This document shows, in pieces, positions 8,766 through 17,598 of a DNA stretch of 64,000 nt; the stretch's first letter is position 1, and each line of letters starts with the position of its first letter. Location of the stretch: contig NZ_CP117452.1 in the NCBI RefSeq assembly GCF_030687895.1, forward strand, positions 2,807,501-2,871,500, in the 5' to 3' direction. The notes under the pieces were generated by a model, which was not told the origin of the DNA, searched no databases, and saw only the letters and a list, made by a program, of their open reading frames with translations. A program made the translations under genes and the position numbers. Source of the stretch: Pseudomonas sp. FP198 (lineage in GTDB: Bacteria > Pseudomonadota > Gammaproteobacteria > Pseudomonadales > Pseudomonadaceae).

Positions 8766-10547
8766 TCAATGAGCGGTTGCGACTGGCCGCTGGATTTGCA
8801 CTGCCTCGCTTGCCGGGGAGGCGGTTTCCCTCGGGGCCTTGAGCAATCCGGACCTCACGCTCAGGTACGTCACGAGTGTCATCGCGTCGGCGCCCTGGAA
8901 CGCGATGTACGCGTCAGGACGAATCAGCATCAGCGTGCCTTCGCTGGCGTGATAACGCTTGTGCAGCCTCCAGTCGGGGTCCAGCAATGTCGAGTGCCAT
9001 GCCGGCAGTTCCGCGCTGCTGAGGGCGTCGACCACGCAGTAGGCCTTGATGCCCGGATAATCTTTTTCTACTGACTCGGCCAGTGCATAGTGGCCTGGCA
9101 AGACGGGAGAAAATTGATCCGCCGCGGTGAAGATCAACAACGTGTACGTCCCGTGGAACAGGTCGATCAAGCGCGCCGGCAGCGCCCCTTGCTGTTGCCA
9201 AAGCTCGACATCGGGCGCCAGTTGCCCCGCGCGAGGCACCGGCGGCTGGAACGCCGTCCGGGCTCCGTTCCTAGACCAGTTGCGGCGCTGCTTTTTCGTC
9301 AGCGCCTCCTGGATGCAGTCACTTTTGGCGTAATGGTATTGATGGCCGGAGATCATCGAGGGCAGTTTGCGCTGGACCTTGGGCCTGTTGCTCAGCAGGG
9401 GCAGGACATTGTCTCGCAGCCACACCAGGGCCCGTTGTCTTACGGTGATCAGCCGGGTCAACCGATGCGCGGTCTTCTCCACTTCCAGGGCCACCGGATA
9501 ACGTTCCTCGTTGTAGCTGTCGAGCAGTGACGGATCCGCCAGGCCTTGATCGACATAGGCGATCTTCCACGCCAGGTTGTAGGCCTCGGAAATTCCCAGG
9601 TTCATCCATTGGCCGCCGATCGGGCTGCCGATATGCGCAGAATCGCCGACCAGGAACACCGAGCCCTGCTGCAATGACTGCACCCGGCGATGCTGGAAAG
9701 AGGCAATGGTGGTGGAGGAGATATTCGACAGGGTCATGTGCTGCCCACGTCCCTCGCACAGCCGCTGGAAGTTCTCCAGGCTCAGGGAGGGGCGCTCGCC
9801 TTCCGGTGGCAAGTCGTAGGGCATCTCGATGAACAACCGATACCGCGATTGTGCGCTGATCGGCGCAACCGCCACGTACCCATCCTGTGCGCCAAGAAAA
9901 AAAGCGCCTTCGTCCTTGCTGCCGGACCACTCGATGTCAGCGTCGGCGAGCATGAAAAAGCGATCGTAGGACGATCCTTCGAAAGTCATCTCCAAACGTT
10001 TTCGGATGTTGCTGCGAGCACCGTCACAGGCGACTGCCCAGCGGCTGGCGCAGGATTCCTCGCGACCGTCGCCATGACGCAGCGTGACCCGTACGGACTC
10101 GGGCTGGTTCTCGATGTCCACCAGCTCGGTGTTCCATTCGACTTGCACGCCCAGCTCAGTCAATCGTTCCAGCAGGATCTTTTCCGTTTGCGGCTGCGGC
10201 AGGCTGAGGAGCAGGGGATAGGTAGCATCGAGGCAGGAAAAGTTGTAGTTCAGTACCCGCCGGGCGTTGGACTGCACCGAAAACTGATTGATGGTAAAAC
10301 CATCGTTGATGGCCTGGTCGGCGACGCCGAGGTCGCGGAAGATTTCCAGGGTTCTGGAATGGATCGCCATCGCCTTGGTCGCGGTGGAGGGGCCGGCGTT
10401 TTTCTCGATGATGCGAAAAGCGACGCCCCATTTCTGCAACATGATCGCCAGCGACAAGCCGATAGGACCGGCGCCTACGATCATTACCGCCGGCGCCTTG
10501 CCCGGTTGTTGGTAATGCGCGGGGACGAAAGTGCTCAGAGTCTTCAT
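8766..10547 (-). CDS. FAD-dependent aromatic-hydroxylase-type monooxygenase
   Basis: The 593-residue protein is a group A flavin monooxygenase of the PHBH/phenol-hydroxylase family: GAGPIG at 25-30 binds the ADP moiety, CDGARS at 174-179 is the DG motif, and GDSAHIGSP at 301-309 binds the FAD ribityl chain. A C-terminal thioredoxin-like domain (about 440-560) is as in polyketide and phenol hydroxylases of this length. It likely hydroxylates or oxidatively rearranges the cluster product using NAD(P)H and O2. It starts 3 bp after the stop of the HAD gene, so the genes are translationally close. Confidence 0.87.
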   Translation of the reverse strand: MKTLSTFVPAHYQQPGKAPAVMIVGAGPIGLSLAIMLQKWGVAFRIIEKNAGPSTATKAMAIHSRTLEIFRDLGVADQAINDGFTINQFSVQSNARRVLNYNFSCLDATYPLLLSLPQPQTEKILLERLTELGVQVEWNTELVDIENQPESVRVTLRHGDGREESCASRWAVACDGARSNIRKRLEMTFEGSSYDRFFMLADADIEWSGSKDEGAFFLGAQDGYVAVAPISAQSRYRLFIEMPYDLPPEGERPSLSLENFQRLCEGRGQHMTLSNISSTTIASFQHRRVQSLQQGSVFLVGDSAHIGSPIGGQWMNLGISEAYNLAWKIAYVDQGLADPSLLDSYNEERYPVALEVEKTAHRLTRLITVRQRALVWLRDNVLPLLSNRPKVQRKLPSMISGHQYHYAKSDCIQEALTKKQRRNWSRNGARTAFQPPVPRAGQLAPDVELWQQQGALPARLIDLFHGTYTLLIFTAADQFSPVLPGHYALAESVEKDYPGIKAYCVVDALSSAELPAWHSTLLDPDWRLHKRYHASEGTLMLIRPDAYIAFQGADAMTLVTYLSVRSGLLKAPRETASPASEAVQIQRPVATAH

Positions 10548-10550
10548 CTG

Positions 10551-11162
10551 TCAGTACCAGTTTCTATAGAAGGGAGAGTTGGCAACGCTGAGCAGGGCCT
10601 CGTCGCCTGACGAGTCGCCATAGGCGTAGATGTAGAAATCTTCAAGGTTGCCGACGCAGCCTTCGAGGCGCCTGACTTTCTCCCCATCGACACAGTTGGC
10701 CCCCGATATGCCCCCGGTCAGCTTGTTCCGAGCCGTCGCCAGGCGGGTGCCGCACACGTAGTCGAAACCAACTGCCTGCCCCCACGGGATCAGGTAGTTC
10801 TCCGGCGAATTGCTGACCAGTGCCGTGACGTGTCCCATGGATTGATGCCATTTCAGCCGACGCAGCGCTTCGGGCCTGAGCCAGAGCGGCAGCTGTTCGC
10901 TGATGAAATACCTGGCATGCTCGCGCTCCTGCTCGACGGTCAGGCCTCCCAGGTAGCAGGCGATGAATGCAAGTCGCGCCTGCATCAGCGGTGTGATTCC
11001 CAGGATCACGCTGAGCATTTTCGGCAGCAGGGGGATGATCCTGAGCCAGAAGGGCCGGGATCCGACGATAAAACGCATGTAGCGCCAGAAGGTATGCCTG
11101 TCGGTCAATGTGCCGTCGAAATCGAAAACGGCCAGCACCGGTCGCGTGTGATCAGCGTGCAT
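10551..11162 (-). CDS. HAD-IB family phosphatase (SerB-like)
   Basis: The 203-residue protein carries all HAD motifs: FDFDGTLTD with nucleophile Asp14, VSNSPE (motif II), a lysine in the DGEKV region and GDSSGDEALL (motif IV), with a helical cap typical of the IB subfamily. It would hydrolyse a phosphate monoester in the cytoplasm. ATG 11162 is preferred because GGAAGAG lies 5 bp upstream; the frame is open further. The start overlaps the end of the AMP-ligase-like gene by 11 bp, so the two are coupled. In this cluster it may dephosphorylate an intermediate; the substrate is unknown. Confidence 0.82.
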   Translation of the reverse strand: MHADHTRPVLAVFDFDGTLTDRHTFWRYMRFIVGSRPFWLRIIPLLPKMLSVILGITPLMQARLAFIACYLGGLTVEQEREHARYFISEQLPLWLRPEALRRLKWHQSMGHVTALVSNSPENYLIPWGQAVGFDYVCGTRLATARNKLTGGISGANCVDGEKVRRLEGCVGNLEDFYIYAYGDSSGDEALLSVANSPFYRNWY

Positions 11163-12657
11163 GAATCTCTTCCTTGAGAGGGACAATCTCTATGTTTCTG
11201 GGGAGTTTGAAGGCGGAAAGGTAACGGGCGAGCAGGGTGGATACGCTGTTCTGGCTCAGGTCTACGCTACCTTCCACAGACAGGTGCAAGACGTTTATCT
11301 CTTTATGATCAGGGACGATGTAGGCCTTTGCCCGCACTGCACCGGGATGCTTGAGGGCAATGGACTCGATTTCTTCCAGGTCGATCATCTGCGCTTTGAT
11401 TTTCGAGATACGCAGGCGCTGGCAGAAGAAAAATACGTGCCCGTCGTCGTCCTGCCAGACCAGGTCGCCGGTGTGGAACCAGCCATCACGGAAAAACCGC
11501 GCATTTATCTGCGGCGCATCGTCATAGCCCGGGATAACCATCGGGCCGCGTACCAGCAGTTCGCCGATACGGCCCACGGCCACGTCGCGCCCCTGACCAT
11601 CGACAATTCGCAACTCGACACCACTGATCGGTTGGCCCATCGCACCGCGATGCACCTCGCCGACCGAACTCTGGACAATCACCGGCATGCTTTCCGTCAG
11701 TCCGTAGCCTTGCAATACAGGGCCGCACCCCAGCAGGTCGCCGAGTTTTTGCGCTTCATCCGCCGGTAGATGGCTGCCGCCGGAATAAATCATCAGTTGC
11801 GGATGCAGCGGCAGCCGTGGGCCCTTGCGTTTGGCCAGTCGGGTATTGAAGTAGCGGATGACATCCGGCACCAGGCAGGCAAAGGACACCTGATGCTCGG
11901 ACAAGACTTGCGCCAGGTCCCTGTTGAGCAGGCTGTTGGTCATCAGCAGCGTAGCGCCGATGCTGAGCGGGAAAACCATCATCACGGACAGGCCGAAGAT
12001 CGCGTACAGCGGCAGAGTCACCAAGTGGACCGAGCCAAGGCCTTGAGGGTGAAACCGCTCGTGCAAGCCATCGCTTGACTGCGTCAGGTCCAGATAACGA
12101 TGAGAAACAGCCAGCGGCATGCCAACGCCCCGATACGTGAACTGTACCGAAACGACCGGGTTGCCTTCAGGCAGTGACAAGGGCCAGAGCTGATGTGGAA
12201 GATCAGAGGCGGCCGTTGCGTTTTCGGGCAACGACAACGGTTGCTCATCGGCAGTACGGACGACGAGGCAACGGACCGACTGAAAGACTTCGCGGTGTTG
12301 CTCGAACAACGAGTCGGTCGTGACGGTTAATGCGGGCCCGGCGAGGCCCAGCACGTTGCTCAGTTCGTACGTCGTCAGCTTGTGGTTAAGGATGACGGGG
12401 ATAGCACCATGGCCAATGATCGCCAAATAATACGCGATGAAATCCACCCCATTGGGCAAGACAAGCGCAACTTTCTCTGCGGACGACACCCCAAGGGAAT
12501 GGAGCAAACCGTTGCACGCTTCGGCCTTGTTCAGCAAGTCGCGGTACGTGAAGGTTTCTTCCGCATCGAGGTTCCTGATAGCTATGGCGTCGGGGTGCAA
12601 ATCCGAAAAACCGACAAAACGATGCAGGAAACCTTCTTTACAGGTAAGGCTTTTCAT
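11152..12657 (-). CDS. ANL superfamily (acyl-AMP ligase-like) protein with degenerate motifs
   Basis: The 501-residue protein has the overall acyl-CoA synthetase layout, with QGYGLTES (A5, about 316-323), GWFHTGD (A7, 392-398) and RLRISKIK (A8, about 414-421). However, the P-loop that should read like TSGTTGxPKG is FTYRGVGMPLAVSH (173-186), without its Lys, and the C-terminal end VPLKEEIHAR lacks the TGK lysine needed for adenylation. It may bind an acyl substrate without activating it, use other residues, or transfer acyl groups from a pre-formed thioester. Its place between reductase and phosphatase ties it to the cluster. Confidence 0.82.
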   Translation of the reverse strand: MKSLTCKEGFLHRFVGFSDLHPDAIAIRNLDAEETFTYRDLLNKAEACNGLLHSLGVSSAEKVALVLPNGVDFIAYYLAIIGHGAIPVILNHKLTTYELSNVLGLAGPALTVTTDSLFEQHREVFQSVRCLVVRTADEQPLSLPENATAASDLPHQLWPLSLPEGNPVVSVQFTYRGVGMPLAVSHRYLDLTQSSDGLHERFHPQGLGSVHLVTLPLYAIFGLSVMMVFPLSIGATLLMTNSLLNRDLAQVLSEHQVSFACLVPDVIRYFNTRLAKRKGPRLPLHPQLMIYSGGSHLPADEAQKLGDLLGCGPVLQGYGLTESMPVIVQSSVGEVHRGAMGQPISGVELRIVDGQGRDVAVGRIGELLVRGPMVIPGYDDAPQINARFFRDGWFHTGDLVWQDDDGHVFFFCQRLRISKIKAQMIDLEEIESIALKHPGAVRAKAYIVPDHKEINVLHLSVEGSVDLSQNSVSTLLARYLSAFKLPRNIEIVPLKEEIHAR

Positions 12658-12724
12658 TCCACCAACCTCTCAATCCTTGAAGTCATGGCCAGATAAATAA
12701 GTACTGCAGAGGCAGGCTAATTTT

Positions 12725-13741
12725 TCAGTTGAACTTTATGTAGTTATTATTCCGATACCAGTCCAGCGTATCGGTCAGGGTTTCAGTAACCGGGCGGAAT
12801 GCGCATTTCAGTTCACTTGAACTTTTGCTGTGGCTGAAATGGGTCCGCCCTTGTTCCTGCTCAATGAGCTTGACCGTGGAAGTACTGATAAGCACCGGCT
12901 TTTTAGTAACCCGGTAATAAATCTCATAGGCGAAAGCAATAAGACGCAGCATGAACAACGGAACAGGCCGTTCCGGTGCCTTTATCCCGCTGACGTTGGC
13001 CAATGCCCGAAAGATAGTCTTCATGTCCATATGATTGCCGGCAGCCAGATAACGCTCTCCCGATCGGCCACGTGTTATCGCCGCGATTTGATGTTCCGCC
13101 ACGTCACGGGCGTCCACGACTGAAAAACTCCCGGGAAGAACTCCCGGCAATTTTTGTCCCACGAAATCCAGCAGGAACTGACCTGACGAGGTAGGACCGA
13201 TGTCGCCTGGGCCAAACATCCAACCGGGTAAAACCATCGCCACGAACATGTCCGGATGCAGCGACAAGAACTCCTGAACCTTCTGTTCAGAGAGGATCTT
13301 GCTCAGGTAGTAATCGTCTGCCTCGGACTCGTCGCGCGACATGGTCTCGTCGATTACCTGGTCGCGGTTTCCCTTCAGGACCGCGATGGAGGAAGTGTGG
13401 ACCGCACGGCGAATGCCCGCGGCATAGGCGGCCTGCAACAACCGCTCGGTGCCGGTTACATTGGTATCGTAGAGCTTTTGCCAATGCTTTCCGCCTTTAT
13501 AGCTGTCGCGAAAATAGGCCGCTGTATGAAACAAGGCATCACAGCCTTCAAGGGCATGGCTGAACGCATCAACATCAAGCATATCGCCCTGGACAAGTTC
13601 GACGGGCAGGCCGTCGAATTGCTTCTTGGCTTTTTCAATGGAACGTACCAGCGCCCTTACTTTGATGTCTCGTTTTAAAAGTGCATGGACAAGATTGTTC
13701 CCAAGCAGGCCTGTAGCACCTGTAACAAAGGCATATTCCAT
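12725..13741 (-). CDS. NAD(P)-dependent epimerase/reductase (extended SDR)
   Basis: The 338-residue protein is an extended short-chain dehydrogenase of the dihydroflavonol-reductase/HpnA type: VTGATGLLGNN (GxxGxxG at 8-14), TSS at 116-118 and Tyr144-xxx-Lys148 in DDYYLSKIL form the cofactor site and catalytic triad. ATG 13741 is chosen since AGGAG lies about 10 bp upstream and the Rossmann fold starts there. It is the first gene of the minus-strand cluster, facing the divergent TetR gene across 444 bp. It probably reduces a ketone in the pathway; the substrate is unknown. Confidence 0.83.
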   Translation of the reverse strand: MEYAFVTGATGLLGNNLVHALLKRDIKVRALVRSIEKAKKQFDGLPVELVQGDMLDVDAFSHALEGCDALFHTAAYFRDSYKGGKHWQKLYDTNVTGTERLLQAAYAAGIRRAVHTSSIAVLKGNRDQVIDETMSRDESEADDYYLSKILSEQKVQEFLSLHPDMFVAMVLPGWMFGPGDIGPTSSGQFLLDFVGQKLPGVLPGSFSVVDARDVAEHQIAAITRGRSGERYLAAGNHMDMKTIFRALANVSGIKAPERPVPLFMLRLIAFAYEIYYRVTKKPVLISTSTVKLIEQEQGRTHFSHSKSSSELKCAFRPVTETLTDTLDWYRNNNYIKFN

Positions 13742-14185
13742 TAAAATCCAGCTCCTGTGAGATAGCCTGCTCGTGCAGCTTCGTCGCTGAACAGGCGTTG
13801 GATGACCCAACGGCGCCAGTAAAAACCATTCGGTATCTGGAAATCAAGCGGTATTTCACTATCAAGTGAAAGCCGAGGTGTCTGGGACGGGCCTGAGACG
13901 CGATGTCTCAACGAGTTCGCCAGGCTGATGACGCCATTTTTCCGGCATGTGGGCGGTTTTTTACCCTGAGGGGGCAGGGCAGTGGTCGCTCTGAATTCGT
14001 TGCATTTCGATGAAAACCGTCACCTTGCCGTCGTCCGATCCAGGCAAAAATAGGCGGTGACTACATGGCAGATTTAAAACTTTAAATGCAAAGGATGGGT
14101 ACGGATGGTAAGGTGCAAATATCTGATTCACTGAGCTGTTTCATCTAGTTACAAACAAACATATTGGGCCAAAGGAGCCGAGGGC
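13742..14185. promoter_or_regulatory. Divergent regulatory region with three inverted repeats
   Basis: This 444-bp region separates the cluster from its TetR gene and should hold both promoters. Visible palindromes: TTTCACT-atca-AGTGAAA at 13854-13871, TGAGAC-gcgat-GTCTCA at 13894-13910, and ATTTAAA-ac-TTTAAAT at 14072-14087. The first two lie nearer the cluster start and are sized like TetR-family operators; the third is AT-rich and lies about 100 bp before the TetR start. Assignment to the neighbouring regulator is inferred. No convincing -35/-10 pair could be fixed by eye. Confidence 0.5.
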
Positions 14186-14782
14186 GTGATTAGAAAAAGA
14201 TTAGGTCGCGAGGAAAGCCAACAAATAACACGAGACAAGTTATTTGATACCGCCACTGACCTCATGATCAAAAAAGGCTTTCACGCCGCCAGTGTCAATA
14301 TTATCTCTGAAGAGGCAGGTTATTCGAAAGGTGCGTTCTTTTCCAACTTCTCAAGCAAGTCGGAACTGCTCCTGCAACTGACCCAGCGTTTCAAACGGGT
14401 TGAAATAGACCGCTTGGGCGAGACGTTGGCCGCGGGTTATACCGCAGAGCAACTCGCTCACGGATTGAACGCCTACATCGATACACTTAAAAACAATACG
14501 AACTGCGCCATCCTCGATGCTGAAATGCAACTGATCGCGTTACGCGATGAAGCGTTCGCAAAGCATTACTACGATCTGCATGAAGAAAACAGCGAGGCGC
14601 TGGGCAAGCTGATCACTATCATTTTCAACCATGCCGGCAAGAAACCTCCGTTGGCATACGCAGCACTCGCGAAAACGTTCACCGCGCTGTCGGAGGGTTT
14701 GATATTGCAAGGACATAAAGATCCAGCGGCGGAAATCAAACTGGTGCTCAATTCGCTCATTGAAACGGCGGAGCCATTGTAG
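14186..14782 (+). CDS. TetR/AcrR family transcriptional regulator
   Basis: The 198-residue protein has the N-terminal TetR helix-turn-helix (about 15-62: LFDTATDLMIKKGFHAASVNIISEEAGYSKGAFFSNFSSKSELL) in shortened outline and a helical ligand-binding domain. GTG 14186 is the start, with AAAGGAG 8 bp upstream. It is divergent from the biosynthetic cluster, and palindromes lie between, so it likely represses the cluster, itself or both and responds to a small ligand. Actinobacterial butyrolactone receptors belong to the same broad family, but this N-terminus alone cannot show that link. Confidence 0.85.
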   Translation: MIRKRLGREESQQITRDKLFDTATDLMIKKGFHAASVNIISEEAGYSKGAFFSNFSSKSELLLQLTQRFKRVEIDRLGETLAAGYTAEQLAHGLNAYIDTLKNNTNCAILDAEMQLIALRDEAFAKHYYDLHEENSEALGKLITIIFNHAGKKPPLAYAALAKTFTALSEGLILQGHKDPAAEIKLVLNSLIETAEPL

Positions 14783-15058
14783 GAATGCAAGCTGGTCCGG
14801 CAGTCGGCGATCAGCGTGAAGCTACCGCACGAAGCGTTGGCAGGCCGTCTTTTGCGGAGCGTCTTGAGCCAAACGGTCCGGGTTCAGGTTCCGGGGAAAG
14901 CCGGAGTTGCCGTGGGTACTGAAAGGAGCCCGGGATGGCCGCCAAGACGAAACATCTTGTTACGCATAATGTATATTATGTTAAACGAGATGTTTACAGC
15001 CGACGAGGCTGGCGTACCTAAAGGACGTGTCGCAAGCCGACCAAATGTCGCGAGCCAA
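14783..15058. other. Non-coding stretch containing the terminus site
   Basis: No gene is evident between the TetR stop and the DUF3223 gene. Apart from the dif site (14959-14986) and the wider palindrome around it (14951-14994), the sequence shows no clear structure; no terminator with a T-run was seen after the TetR gene. Confidence 0.6.
14959..14986 (+). other. dif: Chromosome dimer resolution site dif (XerC/XerD target)
   Basis: The 28 bp align with Escherichia coli dif as I know it. The XerC arm GTTACGCATAA matches 9 of 11 positions, the central six bases TGTATA are identical, and the XerD arm TTATGTTAAAC matches 10 of 11. XerC and XerD, with FtsK, recombine this site to resolve chromosome dimers. 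It marks the replication terminus. GGGNAGGG motifs point to it from the left (2951-2958 and 13972-13979 on the plus strand) and from the right (15487-15494, 18772-18779, 19046-19053 and 19076-19083, on the minus strand), as FtsK-orienting sequences should. One at 17051-17058 points away. Confidence 0.93.
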
Positions 15059-15703
15059 CTATTGCTTGAGAATTGCCAGCCGCCGCCCTCCTATCGCGAC
15101 ATTGGCAGCCTTCAAAAGTGGCTGAAGCTCAGCGTGCAGTCGATGATACTCCTCAAACTCTGAAGATACTTTTTGATCGAACAACGCCAAATTCTCCCTA
15201 TTTTCGGACGTTTCAAGAGTGGTCAGATCGACCTGGCGATCATGACAAAATCGCTCCAGCAGAATCCAGAACGGCTCCTTGTGATCGATATGCAAATCTT
15301 TACGGTCTGTGATAACCGCGCAACTTATCGGCATACCTAGCGCGTCACGAAACGCGATCAATTGAGAGCGCACAGCAAATCTCAATGCCTCACATACCTT
15401 TCCATGTGGCGATTGGACAACACCGGTAATGCAGCGTTTGTAGGAAAAACTTTCTTCACTGCCACCGGTGCGAACGAGCTTGATCCCCCTACCCGCTCCC
15501 ACGGCATTTCTCACGATCTTGAAGTGGTCGATCCCGACACCAACTTTTCTGCTCGCCTCTGGATGCATTGCTATGAGCAGGCGCATTTTTTTGACTGCAA
15601 GCTCATTACTGACTACGCCTATTGGCGCGTTGTGCAGGTAGTTTTTGAGCCGATCCAGAAGCTCTTTTTTTGATTTGTACTGAAACGGGCCCAACCAGAA
15701 CAC
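15059..15703 (-). CDS. DUF3223 (DCL-like) family protein
   Basis: The 214-residue protein matches the DUF3223/DCL pattern: WLGPFQYKSKKELLDRLKNYL at the start, a central region with FAVRSQLIAFRDALG, and DRKDLHIDHKEPFWILLERFC. GTG 15703 is the start, with GGGAG 8 bp upstream. Family members occur in scattered bacteria and in plants (a plastid rRNA-related protein), but the bacterial role is not known. It lies just beyond dif and before the arsenic genes, and its codon use looks less GC-rich than the flanks, so horizontal acquisition is possible. Confidence 0.7.
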   Translation of the reverse strand: MFWLGPFQYKSKKELLDRLKNYLHNAPIGVVSNELAVKKMRLLIAMHPEASRKVGVGIDHFKIVRNAVGAGRGIKLVRTGGSEESFSYKRCITGVVQSPHGKVCEALRFAVRSQLIAFRDALGMPISCAVITDRKDLHIDHKEPFWILLERFCHDRQVDLTTLETSENRENLALFDQKVSSEFEEYHRLHAELQPLLKAANVAIGGRRLAILKQ

Positions 15704-15873
15704 GCAGAAGTCTCCCTACCTCATCTGTAATCCAGAGTTGCCACTCCAAGATGATGGTGTAAGTCCACATATGGCTTACATCTGATCAAGCAAGACAACG
15801 TCCCGACTGCGCTCGCCCAATACCATGATCGAGACCATGAAAAAACGTCTAGCAGGGGTGGAAGCGCGATACC

Positions 15874-17598
15874 TTAAAATCTTCTAGACTTGAAGCTGAT
15901 CGTCTCTTTAAATTCTTCCACTTTCCCGATACGACGAATACTCGCCCATGTTCCTTTGTAATAGGGCACTACGTTTCGGTCAGTCCATGGAGTGTTCAAA
16001 TTACCCATAACACCATTGAAGTGGCCGAACTGCATGAACGTCTGATTCCGTTTGATATCCCGCTCCAGGTAGGCCAGTGCGTATGACGAGCCGTAGTCGT
16101 TGAACACCTCGACTACATCCCCGGAGGTGATAGCCAACGCTTGGGCATCGTCAGGGTTGATTTCCAGATAAGCCATCGGCACACGCCGGTTCACAAAATC
16201 GTTGTATTGGTCGTGGTAGAGAGTTTGCCAGACCTCATTGATGCGTCCGTTGTTGACCCAAAACTGGTGTTTCTCCTTCTGTTCTGCCACCGGCTTCGGA
16301 AAGCCTGGCCACTTCGCTGGTTTGAACTCGGCTTTGCCGTCCGGCGTGTCGAACTTGTAGTCGGTGTAAAACATTTCGGTGCCGATCAATCTGCCGTCGC
16401 GGTACTCCTTGGCGGGTAACTGAACTCCATTGTTGCCCATGGCTCGCAGTCGCTCGTAGGTCACAAGGTTGCCCGTGCTTCCACCCTGACTATCAATAGG
16501 GTCGGCATCGGGTTGCCCGGCCATACGAAAGCCGTCGTTGAAAGCGTCTTCTTCGGTTTTCCAGTCGAACCCTGCGAAGCGCGTCGCCATGTCCTGTTTT
16601 CCTTCGACGGTATACATTTTCCGGAGGGTGTTGGCGATAGCCGCCGCAATGAGGCAGTCGGCTTTCGCTGAACCAGGAGGATCGGTGAATTTTTGGGACA
16701 GTCGCATCCTGCGTTCCCCATTCATGGAGGTAAGATTTATCTCACCAGGGTGGGCTGCCGGCAACATCACGTGGGCGGCTTCTGCTAGCTTGGTGGGGTA
16801 GAGGTTAATATTGACGAGGAAGAGCCCTCCTTTGTTCTTCACCGCATCATAGATGGCATCCACCATCTGCGCGGTTGAGCCGCCGCGAACATTGGCCATG
16901 GCCTCTTTAACAATATTGGCGCGCTTCACAATAACAGCACGATGTTGTTGGGCATTGAGAGTGGTCTGGAACGGATTGGCCCCCCATGCTGTGTACATCA
17001 TGCCCTTACCGTTGAGGATCTCCTGATCCACATAGATTTTGGTAGTACCTGGGTAGGGGGGGCGCGTATACCCCTCCTGATGCCCACCCATTCGCACCAC
17101 ACCCGTGCCCCGCCGTCCTACGTTATGGGTCGCAAGCACTAAATCGACCAAGGCAGACTGGATGAGATAGTTGTCATTGCCCCAGATGATCCCCTTTTCA
17201 TAGGCATGCATGGTATGAGGTCGGTGGCCAGAAGCTTTAGGCTTGTAGGCCCACTCTGCGGCAAGCTTGAGCTTGGCTACCGACACGCCGGTGATCCGGC
17301 TGGTTTCTTCGAGGGACAATCGGTTAGCTTGCAGTGCTTGGTCGAACCCTTTGGTATAGGCAGAGATAAATTCTTTGTCGTGCCATTCCTGTTCAACCAC
17401 GTAGGTCAACAGGCCGTTGAACAGGGCAATATCCGTTCCCGGTTCGATGTCCAGGTGAAGCACGTTGTCCTTGCCTGCCGCTTGTTCGGCTACGGCAATG
17501 GTCGGTGTTCTACGAGGGTCAACAAAAATCACTTTGGTCGGGGCAACGGTTTCTCCAGGAAAACGCTGTTTACGTTTGTCGACCGTCTGCCCCTGTAA
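15874..17598 (-). pseudogene. aioA: Arsenite oxidase large subunit remnant (N-terminus missing)
   Basis: 574 codons match the C-terminal two thirds of the molybdopterin arsenite oxidase catalytic subunit, which is normally about 825 residues. The matching stretch opens [16 protein letters not shown] followed by [23 protein letters not shown] and includes [22 protein letters not shown] and HFNGVMGN. The N-terminal [Fe-S] and part of the molybdopterin region are absent, and no small subunit gene is present. Upstream the frame ends at a TAG within the radical SAM fragment, with the breakpoint in an A-tract at about 17599-17606. It cannot make a working oxidase. The rest of the frame is intact, so the deletion may be recent. 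Confidence 0.88.

Noticed and set aside
14965..14980. CATAAT-N4-ATTATG as a TetR operator or terminator
   Set aside because: The match to the whole Xer recombination site explains it better.
17051..17058. GGGTAGGG counted as KOPS evidence
   Set aside because: It points away from dif, so it was not used as support, although it is reported.
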